Below are positions 56,101-64,000 of a stretch of DNA of 64,000 nucleotides, piece after piece. Numbering within the stretch: the first letter of the stretch is position 1; each line of letters begins with the position of its first letter. Below the pieces are notes generated by a model. That model ran no database searches and had not been told where the DNA came from. It saw nothing but the letters and a program-made list of their open reading frames with translations. Position numbers and translations under genes: made by a program. The DNA comes from Eudorina sp. 2006-703-Eu-15 (Eukaryota; Chlorophyta; Chlorophyceae; Chlamydomonadales; Volvocaceae), in NCBI GenBank assembly GCA_003117195.1, contig BDSI01000003.1, positions 1,951,551 through 2,015,550 of the forward strand. The letters are read 5' to 3'.

Positions 56101-59100
56101 GGACTCCTCATTTCTCACGGCTCAGTCCTCTGACACGGTACACACTGGTTTGGTTCCGGGCGGGTGTCCTGATCAACACCGTACACACACCAAACTGCAC
56201 CGCACACCGCACACCGCACCGCACACCGCACACCGCCCCGCACCCCGCCCCTCACCTGCTTGACGGCCACTCCGTCCGCAAAGGCGTCCACCCGCGACAG
56301 CGCCACTCGCTCTCCCCGGGCCAGGGAGAGCGCCATGGCGTTGGCACCACAGGGCTCCACACCGATCACCTTACGGGGGGGCCGGGGATTGGAGAGGGTA
56401 GGGTAGGGTGGGGTTGGCGTCGGGTGGGGTTGGCGCCGGGTGGGGTTGGCGTCGGGTGGGGTTGGCGTCGGGTGGCGTGTTCGAAAGATTTAGGGAGCCA
56501 GGTGGGCGGTACACTGACGCTTGGTTGGCAAGAACACGCGGGATCTCAGGCTCGGGGTAGCGAGTTGGTTGGCAGGTGGTGGGACCAGGGGATTTGGTGT
56601 TGAAGAGGCAAACCCGCCCGTTCTCGTTCGGACTTTGGGAGTGGAGTCGGTCGACAGGGGACGCTGAGCCCTGGGAGGTGGTGGTGTGCCGCAAGCGGCT
56701 CCCGCGCAGCACGCTCAGCAGCCATGCGCTTGACCTCGACCCATGGGGACAGGATGGCCTGGCAGCTGAACGGTGGGGTGCGCGGCTGGGCGCGCGGCGA
56801 GCCGGAGACCCGGACGCTTGCTCCTCCCTGCCCCCCCTGCTCCTCCTCCCTGCTCCCCCTCCCTGCTCCCCCTCCCTGCTCCCCCTCCCTGCTCCCCCTC
56901 CCTGCTCCCCCTCCCTGCTCCCCCTCCCTGCTCCTCACCTACCTTGATGTTGGGTTTGAGCGCCTTGGTGAATGCTGCGATGCCGGCAATGAGGCCGCCG
57001 CCGCCCACCGGCACGAAGATGGCGTCCAGCTTGTCCGGGTCGGAGACCTACGGGGCCGAGGGAGTCGGGTCCAGGGAAGGGGAAAGGGGAGAGTGGCACA
57101 GGCGTCGACCCACCGCCGAGACCACATCTGCGAAGGCGTGTTTCATTCGTGTTTCATTCCCCACTCCACTGCTGATTCCCGTTCCACCGCCACGGGACTG
57201 CAAATGCACGAGGGGAGGTGTCCCTGCTCTCCGTACTCCTGTGCTCGACAGCACGTGTCTGACCCACATCCCACACCTCATTTCCCCGACCCAAACCTCC
57301 TCCGCACACACCAGCACCAACACTCTCCCGCCGCTGAAAGTCCCACACCTGCGCATCGACCATGTCTTCATCTGGGTTTCATCTGGGTCGCATCTCGGTT
57401 GGGGTACCTCAGGGTTTGCTTTTCTCTCTACTAAGCCCCCTTTCACAATTTCCGATACATACTACATATATATATATATATCCCCCTCCCACCCCCCGGT
57501 GATCTACCACCAGGCAGGCCACCAGAGCACCGCACCTGGCGCATAATCTCATCGCCGATGGTGCCCTGTCCCGCGATGGTGTACGGATCGTCGTACGGCG
57601 GGATGAAGGTCAGCCCCTCCGCCGCCGCACGCGCCACCGCCGCCGCCTGCGCCTCCTGGTACGACTCCCCCACCAGCACCACCTGGCCCCCCAGCTTGCG
57701 CACGTTGGCCACCTTGATCTCTGGGGTGTTGACGGGCATGCAGATGATGGCGGTGCAGCCCTGGGGGGAGAGGGACGGCCGTCACCGGGAGTCCACAGCG
57801 CAGTGTACCAAGTCAGGGGTGGGATGGCGGTTGGGAGCCAAACACGAGAAAGGGGCGGATAAAAACGCACCGTCTGAGAGCATCGCTTGCGACAGCCTAG
57901 AACACACCAGAGGCCTCAGCTTTACACCATGTCACCCAAATGTATAACCAACTGTCATTTCATCCGTCGTGACGGATTGCGACTCCGTTAGCATACACGC
58001 CTTTGCGGCCCCCCCCCGCGCCGGAACATGCCCGCCCCCCGCGGGCCCGCTCCCCCGGGCTGCCGTACCATGCGAGACGCCGCCAGCGCCACCCCTTGCG
58101 CGTGGTTGCCGGCCGAGCTGGTGATGACTCCCCGGGCGCGGGCCTCCGCGGGCAGCTTGGCCATCTTGTTGTAAGCACCTGCGGGCGGGCGGGGAGGCGA
58201 CGACCCACGGATCAGCGCGCGCGGCCAAGCGTAAACCCGCTCCAGCATCCCCGCTCGCAGCTCGCATGCTGCGGCCCCCGATGGCGCGGATCGCCAAGCT
58301 TGCTAAGCTTTACACAGCAAGGCCCCTGCTTGCCGTGGATCTAGGGTTGAGCATTGGACTGTTGCCCCTTTAGGGTGAAGACACTCGGGCGTTCTGGAAA
58401 CCCCCGCACCGACCCGGCGGGTCACTCTTGCAAACGGACTGCTTCCCCTGCACGGATCGCCCTGTGCATGTCACGCACTCCTGCTCTGCCTGCTTAAGCA
58501 ACACACTCACACACACACCGCCCTTGGTTTGGGTCGGGCGGGTCTCATCTCTTAACACACACATATGGGACTTTGCTGTTACGCTGGACTTCGCTTCTCG
58601 CGGCTCAGTTTTTCTTTTACACCAAATGGACTGGGTCGTTCAGACGGGTTTCTCGCTAAACAGACACACGAATCACACACGATACCACACAGACTCGTCT
58701 GGAACGCAGCCCGCACGCACCCCTCAGTTTGAACGAGAACACGGGCTGCAGGTCCTCGCGCTTCAGCAGGATGGTGCTGCCCACCGCCTCGCTCAGCTTG
58801 CGGGCCTCCTCGAGCGGAGACTGGATCTGTGGGCGTGCGCGTGGGTGGGCGGTTGAGGGTTGTGTTTAGATAACAGACCCGTGTGAGAGTTGTGTGTTTA
58901 CCAGCTCACGCAGGGGTGCGACGGTTCCCGCAGCATGGGGCAGGCGCGGCGGTGATGCGCGTCATCGTCGAGGGCTGGGAATCGACCTGGATGCGGTGCT
59001 CGAGGCTGTGCACACAAAAAAGAAGAGCGTGCTGACTGCCGCGCGGAGTAAGATATGTCCTCTCAAAGGCACTCCTCGTCCCTGGACGCGGAGCTACTGG

Positions 59101-60021
59101 ACATGGTCACTGGCGCGCGGCCAGGGAAGACAATCAAGCTTTGCGCGGACACCTTGCCGCCAGCGCGCCGTATGTGGACCAGCCGTACGGCACCCACCGC
59201 GACATCGTACACCCTGGCCGTGAGGATCTCCCGGAGGTAGCCGTCCTTGTCGTGGCGCCACTGGTTCGCGGCGCAGCCAGATGGGGTCTGCGGGTTTCGG
59301 GGCCAGAGGGGTAATGGAGCGGGCCCCGATGGTCGTTTAGGGGGTTCGGACATGGCTGGCAGAGCAGCGTGTCAGAGCAGGGGAATGCGTGTCGCGGCTT
59401 CTGACGCGGCGACGCTTCCCAGCGTGCCACACGGTAGTAAAGAGGGGGGGCCCGAGCCTGTGCTGCCGAGCTTCAACTTGGTGTCCCGGGGCCCTAACTC
59501 AGGCAAGGCCGAACTCGGACGCAAAATCGAGACGATTGAGGTAGTTGGATCAAGAGAAATGTGGAGGTGGATTGTATTTCGCTAAGTTGGGCCGGTCAAG
59601 GGTGCGGCCGAGCTGTAGCACCCCGCTCATCACTGCTCCTAACACCCCGTCTCCCCAACAAGGACGGACCAACCTGGCACGCCGGTTGGGTGCAACCAAA
59701 GCAGCGGAAGACATCATCCGGTAGGTTTAGACCGACACGGTCAACCGGGCTCAGCTCGCCCGGCGAAAGCACGAAGTCCTCCGGGACGCAGACTGTAGTC
59801 TTTGATAGTGTCGGCGCAACACTCGGAGGTGCGCCGTTACTGCCCGCAGGAGTTGACACCACTTGTGGCCTCTCGCCCGCGATGGTGCGGCAAATCACGT
59901 CCAAATTCCGTGCGGGAGGCGACACAACTCCCATGCACGTGCGGCGGGGCAAATTGGAGGGTCGGGAGCGCACATTCCACAAGCCGCCTTGGGTTGAAGA
60001 AGGAGAAAATGACTTATCCAT
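53194..60021 (-). CDS. OMR1: Threonine deaminase (threonine dehydratase, biosynthetic), chloroplast
   Basis: PLP enzyme converting threonine to 2-oxobutanoate and ammonia, the first committed step of isoleucine synthesis, in the chloroplast. Twelve phase-consistent exons give 649 residues. The N-terminus (about 1-75) is Ser/Arg-rich like a transit peptide. The catalytic domain has [20 protein letters not shown] (PLP Lys about 179), [32 protein letters not shown] and [11 protein letters not shown] (phosphate loop about 308-311). Two ACT-like regulatory modules follow: [16 protein letters not shown]...FKYRYS and [16 protein letters not shown]...LFHYRNSGN, so isoleucine feedback is expected. The length fits plant enzymes plus a transit peptide. 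The start at 60021 is the first ATG in frame. The gene is divergent from the Tudor-like gene. Confidence 0.96.
53790..54080. repeat. G-rich minisatellite in threonine deaminase intron 10
   Basis: Irregular units of about 50-60 bases, each with CAGGAGGAAGGCGCGGGG followed by (GGGGA)-type runs, seen near 53790, 53858, 53910, 53961 and 54019. The G runs lie on the plus (template) strand. Confidence 0.85.
56196..56250. repeat. GCACACC-type repeat beside the exon 7 donor of threonine deaminase
   Basis: Short tandem copies of CACCGCA/CACACCG ending about five bases from the donor at 56256. Confidence 0.75.
56396..56475. repeat. GGGGTTGGCGTCGGGT minisatellite in threonine deaminase intron 6
   Basis: Four to five copies of a 17-18-bp unit, starting about 30 bases upstream of the exon 7 acceptor. 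Confidence 0.85.
56838..56936. repeat. CTGCTCCCCCTCC minisatellite at the exon 6 donor
   Basis: Six or more 13-bp units in threonine deaminase intron 6, beginning immediately after the donor of exon 6 (exon ends at 56943). Confidence 0.85.
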
Positions 60022-60602
60022 CTTGATTAGTAATTTAGTAATTTAATGCAGAGTTGTGGTTTTATGCCGCTCACATCGATTACGTGCGTCCGACTCTAGG
60101 CGATGCCAGCCAGCAAAGATCACGGAAGTGGACTTCCAAACACATGGAGTACAATACTATTTCTTGTCTTCAGGGTGGCCTGAAACAGAAAAGTCGGCTC
60201 CCGGCCGTACAAGGAGCAAATGCCCTCGGGCAACCTAACCCTGTGGCCAGACTACTCACTACATACAGCTATTCACTCCAGTGTTACAAATTGCAATCTG
60301 GACACCTCATTCTTAATTAGATTCGGTCAGCCCACGTCCAATCCAAGTCAAGGTTGTCCGATTTGCCTGGAGTGTGTGCGTTGGCCCCCAGCAAGCGGTC
60401 TTTGTTGTGAAGCAGATTGTTAAGGGATTTCTGCCGAGGCGTTTCCTGAAAGCATCGGCCCAGGCTTCGGAAGGTTCGGGCGCGTAGATTTGCCTGCGAG
60501 CTGAACGCCTGGGGCATATGGAAGGCTCAGGAGGTAACACCTACAGCTTTTGTAACAAGCACGTCGCATAAGCTGGCTCTTCGGCCCCAGGCCGCCGCGG
60601 CC
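60022..60602. promoter_or_regulatory. Divergent promoter region
   Basis: 581 bases between the start codons of threonine deaminase (minus) and the Tudor-like gene (plus), holding both 5' UTRs. No individual motif is claimed. Confidence 0.5.
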
Positions 60603-61837
60603 ATGGCATCGCGCGAGCGAAGGGTCTCGCGGCCGCCTTTGCGGTTTGTAGAGGACGGTGAGATTTCGGGCCTTCAGGAACCTCTGCAGCACAGCTCAAG
60701 CAGCCAGCACCCGCCCCCGCATTTGAGCGCAGCTGCGGTCTCCCACAATTTGCAGAATATTTGGAGCAGGGCAAGCGTAAGGAGAACCGCCCCACACGAC
60801 AAGTCTACAAATTGCTCAAACAGAAGGACGTGCGCGAGGACTTGGAGGGGCAGGAGGTCTGTTTCAGCAAGTTTGAGTTCTCCAGCCGACCAGCTGGCAC
60901 TGTTGGTGACGCGTTTCCCCCTCTATAGGTGCATGTGTATTGGCCGGAGGACCAGCAGTGGTATCGTGCAAGCGTTGAAGAGGTAAATAGTCTATCGACG
61001 GCCTTGGCAAACGTGGGCAGTTCCATAGCTTCAACGCGGTGTGCCCCGGTTGTGAAGGTGACGTTACAACCGGAGAAGGCTGCACATCTGCACTACCCGG
61101 ACACCGATGAGTACGAGGATGTGAACCTTCATGAGCTGATTGAGTCCAAGCAGATTGCAGTCAGTAAGTTTTGCCTGCAGTTCGCCAAGTTGCCGTGAAG
61201 GATGTTATACTTACGTTTACTTTGCTGCCGCAGTTGAAAATAAATCATACTATGCTAAATTGAAACGGGACGAAATACCAGTCAATGCAGCGGAGCGCCT
61301 GACTGCGGTGTATGAAGACGATAGCGACCCGTCGGCCAGCCTTGACGACGAAGGTTCTGAGAGTGAAGAACTTGATGATGATGCCGACGATATCGATGGC
61401 TTGCAAATACGCCGAAAGCAGAACAAGCAGGTGATGTGTTTCTGAGTTGTTGTGTGACGACTCAGATAGAAGAAATGTTGCCCTGGTGGATGGTGAGCGG
61501 CTCTGGCCCTTCATTTGTGCTTTTATTATTACAGGTACAACGAGTCAAGAGGCCACGCGATGGCGGTCTGGAGCGCTCGGGTAAGCTGCGTCGCCGGCAA
61601 GGTTTCGCTCGGCATAGAACAGTCGCCCTAGTTGAAGAGCTTCTACCAAGCCAAGATCTTACAAGTCGCCTATTGGAATGGTCACTACAAATCCGGCCGG
61701 ATGATCGCAAGCGAGGTCCTTGTCATTTTCCGCCGGCCGTTGGGTGTTGGTTGTTCGTGAGGCAGGCGGACGGTCGACGGGGTTTTTCAGCTTTGTTAAA
61801 TTATCCGATGTTTTTGTTATTGATGTATGAGCTTTAA
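60603..61837 (+). CDS. Tudor-like domain protein, probable chromatin factor
   Basis: Six exons: 60603-60657, 60756-60856, 60929-60982, 61058-61163, 61234-61430, 61535-61837, giving 271 residues. Phases agree at every junction. Splicing rebuilds a Tudor-like module spread over three exons: DLEGQE|VHVYWPEDQQWYRASVEE|VTLQPEKAAHLHYPD, then DEYEDVNLHELI. This matches the plant pattern G-V-YWP-D--WY-A followed by H-V-Y-D-D-E-L-L. The N-terminus is basic (MASRERRVSRPPLRF). After the Tudor module comes an acidic stretch (DDEGSESEELDDDADDID) and a basic one (RRKQNKQ, RVKRPRD). Tudor modules of this type bind methylated histones or Arg-rich partners; the nuclear role is inferred. A GTAAGC donor at 61581 means the last exon may be shorter and splice on. 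Confidence 0.78.
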
Positions 61838-61839
61838 GC

Positions 61840-62106
61840 TCAGGCGCAGGTCGCCGCGCTTACAGTGGCCTCGAGGTTTTCGCTGCATTTGTAACCTTGC
61901 ATCGCTCGCTGCATACACAGCCCGAAGCAAGGTGACAACTTTCTTTTACATAGGGATTTGCAGCGCACACACGATATGGATCTGTCGTCTGTGATCAGAG
62001 CATCAAAGCGGAACAGCTGCTCTTTCGTCAGCTGCGACGGGTTACGGCCGAACAAGCGGCCTTTGTACTGCGTCCTCAGCGGCCTGCAGACTTGTTGAGC
62101 GTCCAT
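61840..62106 (-). CDS. Small Cys-rich open frame, unknown
   Basis: 88 codons from the ATG at 62106, with LFGRNPSQLTKEQLFRFD then a cysteine cluster CVRCKSLCKRK, CFGLCMQ, YKC. It overlaps the 3' UTR of the Tudor-like gene on the opposite strand. The N-terminal half looks protein-like. A possible donor (CTAT|GTAAAA near 61950) means it may be only the first exon. No family recognised. Confidence 0.3.
   Translation of the reverse strand: MDAQQVCRPLRTQYKGRLFGRNPSQLTKEQLFRFDALITDDRSISCVRCKSLCKRKLSPCFGLCMQRAMQGYKCSENLEATVSAATCA
61890..61894 (+). promoter_or_regulatory. TGTAA poly(A) signal of the Tudor-like gene
   Basis: TGTAA about 53 bases after the stop codon at 61835-61837. Confidence 0.45.
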
Positions 62107-62565
62107 GGTGACCTACTCGAGCGCAGAGAGCATCGCAAGGGTTGAGACGCACCCACGCATACTCGCACGCACCCATGCATGGCGCCCACCTGACACTCAT
62201 CACACAGCCTTGAGACACCCATGGTCACACGGCACACCTCTTAAAGGAAACTCGCGGTGCCGCCACCATACGCCACCAACCATGCAGGGAATGCGAAACG
62301 GACAGCAAGCGCGAACTCGGGTGGAGGAGACGAAGGTTGGTGGGTTCGGACACGGCTCAATCCCTTGGGTGCCAGACAGCCCTGTCGTGTCCATTACCGG
62401 CCTCCCTGCGAGGTCGCTTTTCACCCCCCAACGATGAATGACGCCTCATGGACGCGACCTTGACCATGTTCAATGCCCTTCCTGCGTCCCCGCCTGGAAC
62501 TTCGTCCCCCCTCTGACGACCGTATCGCCGTGTGCCTCCCTCGCCGTGTGCCTCCCGGTGCGCAG

Positions 62566-63796
62566 GGACAGCCCGACCGCAGCATCCCCATCCGCATCAC
62601 CCCCACCAGCATCATCACCACCCCCGCCACCACCATCCGACGGCCAACGGCGGCGCCGTGCACGGCACGCCTGCCAGCGGCGCCGCCGCCGCCGCTGCGG
62701 CGACCTCAGCCGCTGGCGACCCGCTGGCCGCCGACAGCGACATGGCCGAGGCGGAGGCCTTCAAGAACACGCTGATGAGTGCCCTGATGCACACATTCAC
62801 GGGCCCACCGTCCTCGATGATCCCGACGCCCGGTGTGGGGGGCATGATCCCCACACCCGGGCCCCCGGGGCACCCGCCCATGATCATGATCCCGACGCCG
62901 GGGCCCCCTGCGAGCGGTGACGCGCCCGGCTCGGCGCGCGGACCGGGCAGCCACACGCGGGCGGAGCGGGGCGGCGGGCTCAGGTCGCAGACCAGCCTGG
63001 TGAGCCGGTGCAGCTGCGGGGGCGATGGGCCAGGAGCGGGGGCAAGCAAACGAGGGCAGGGTCGTGTTCTCCCCACTGCGGGTGCGCGAATGCGAGGCTT
63101 CACTGTCCTGGCATGCATCTTGGCTTCGCGCGTGTTGCCAGCTTGCCACGCGGATGGCAGCGGGCACTCGGGGTCAGGTAGGGCGAAACGAGCGTGTAGC
63201 ACCTCCTTGTGCCGCCGCTGTGAGCCGACCTGGTCCGTGTGCCCCCGCCCGCCTGGGGACTCCCGCCCCTTTTCCCCCGCGCCCTGCAGCCCACCGCCGG
63301 CAGTGTGGGGAACGACGACGAGGTCCGCACCAAGGTCCGGGAGCAGCTGGCGCTGGCGCTGCAGCGGGCACGGGACGAGCTCAAGGTCTGGTGGGGCCGG
63401 CGGCGCGGACGCACCAGGGGCACCGTGCAGGAAATGGGTGGTCGTGCCCGAAAACTACATCAACGGGGGGTAGGGGTATAGGAAATTGGTAGGCATATCT
63501 TGACTGCATAAGGGGAGGGCCCGGGACTCGTGGGCATCCGTGACTGTCTTTTGGGGGAGGGGAAGACTGTGACGGCTGCGGGGAAGCCCTCGCAGTCTTG
63601 CCTTCGTCGATCTGTTCCCCGCTGTTCACCACGGGGCGCTAAGTACCAAGCTCTTTCGTCCGTCCCTGCGTCGACGAACGCTGGTTGTTCTCACGCCCCC
63701 GAACCGCGCTTCCTCAGGCGGAGGGCTACACGGAGGCTCTGCCGGACCCGGCGGCGGTGTCGGCGGAGGTGGAATCCGAGATGTACAAGCTGCACG
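62566..63796 (+). CDS. TFIIS central-domain (TFS2M-like) protein, 3' end beyond window
   Basis: Three exons are supported: 62566-62999, 63290-63385 and 63718-63796, in phase. The first encodes a His/Ala-rich stretch, then DMAEAEAFKNTLMSALMHTF and a repeated MIPTPG motif (SSMIPTPG, GGMIPTPG, IMIPTPG). Exons 2 and 3 join to NDDEVRTKVREQLALALQRA then RDELK|AEGYTEALPDPAAV and SAEVESEMYKLHG. That is the helix pattern opening the TFIIS central domain (VR-K-R--L--AL ... P--VA--IE-EM). The domain continues past the last donor at 63796, beyond the window. TFS2M domains bind RNA polymerase II; whether this is TFIIS itself or a PHD/SPOC-type relative cannot be seen. The 5' end is uncertain: exon 62566 needs an upstream exon ending in phase 1. 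Confidence 0.65.
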
Positions 63797-63904
63797 GTGG
63801 GTCTGATCGGGGGAGGGTGGGCGGGGATGGGCCACGGAGGCTCACGGTCTGCGTAGGGACGCAGTAATGTTATACATACACCGCCGGGGGCGCGGGCGGG
63901 TTAT

Positions 63905-63948
63905 ATTGAGAAAAATAAATAAACCCGCAGAACAAACCCGGGCACACC
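63905..63948. repeat. Dispersed repeat, copy 2
   Basis: Matches the sequence at 21947-21988 (AAATAAACCCG-AGAAC-AACCC-GGCA), here in an intron of the TFS2M-like gene. Confidence 0.6.
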
Positions 63949-64000
63949 CTGCGCGGGCGGATATTCTCAATTCGGTGTACTCTCAATTTCGGTGACGTTT

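Larger units (their letters stand above)
53194..60021 (-). other. OMR1: Exon map of threonine deaminase
   Basis: Transcript order: 60021-59674, 59287-59198, 58826-58721, 58178-58069, 57760-57536, 57047-56943, 56369-56256, 55732-55552, 55377-55239, 54737-54539, 53781-53578, 53322-53194. All are GT-AG; the total of 1950 bases is a multiple of three. Confidence 0.85.

Noticed and set aside
60658..60755. Frameshift in the Tudor-like gene near its start
   Set aside because: A 98-bp intron with GTGAGA and TTTGCAG borders resolves the frame change in phase, so no frameshift is needed.

Overview
The window looks like nuclear DNA of a volvocine (chlamydomonadalean) green alga; I cannot name the species. 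The reasons are GC-rich exons, very intron-dense genes with GT-AG introns, Ala/Gly/Pro/Gln low-complexity insertions inside conserved proteins, a hydroxyproline-rich wall-type glycoprotein, abundant micro- and minisatellites in introns, and TGTAA poly(A) motifs. All gene models were assembled by hand from splice consensus, reading phase and family conservation. Every multi-exon model listed at high confidence keeps one reading frame across all its junctions.

Layout. (1) 1-4912: gene-poor, with an inverted decayed copy of the 3' end of the neighbouring BIG gene (about 664-1130) and a deleted PIF/Harbinger DNA transposon (2086-3861) with terminal inverted repeats and a TAA target duplication. 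(2) 4913-25753, minus: a 29-exon Sec7-domain ARF-GEF of the BIG family. (3) 27865-35978, minus: a 13-exon WD40-type protein with a very long disordered tail. (4) 36465-37524, plus: a small Tyr/Gly/Ser-rich protein, divergent from the WD40 gene. (5) 37525-43107: mostly intergenic, with one doubtful spliced locus. (6) 43108-46264, plus: a Pro-rich (HRGP) rod fused to a CAP/SCP/PR-1 domain. (7) 47547-48461: three near-identical 304-bp tandem repeats. (8) 48751-50581, plus: a RING finger joined to a ubiquitin-like domain. (9) 53194-60021, minus: chloroplast-type threonine deaminase with two ACT-like regulatory modules. (10) 60603-61837, plus: a Tudor-like protein, divergent from threonine deaminase. 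(11) 62566-end, plus: a protein with a TFIIS central-domain (TFS2M) start, cut by the window edge.

The genes do not form one pathway. They are housekeeping or regulatory nuclear genes: Golgi/TGN vesicle traffic (BIG), isoleucine biosynthesis (threonine deaminase), extracellular matrix (HRGP-CAP), ubiquitin signalling (RING-UBL) and chromatin/transcription (Tudor, TFS2M). No operon, CRISPR array, tRNA or rRNA was seen.

The most unusual signal is structural. In at least three places a tandem repeat straddles an exon-intron junction and so copies a splice site: BIG exon 22 donor, BIG exon 24 donor, and the WD40-gene exon 9 acceptor. Several other minisatellites abut splice sites. The RING-UBL gene also has a 195-bp stop-free segment with good splice sites, whose removal or retention would give two proteins.
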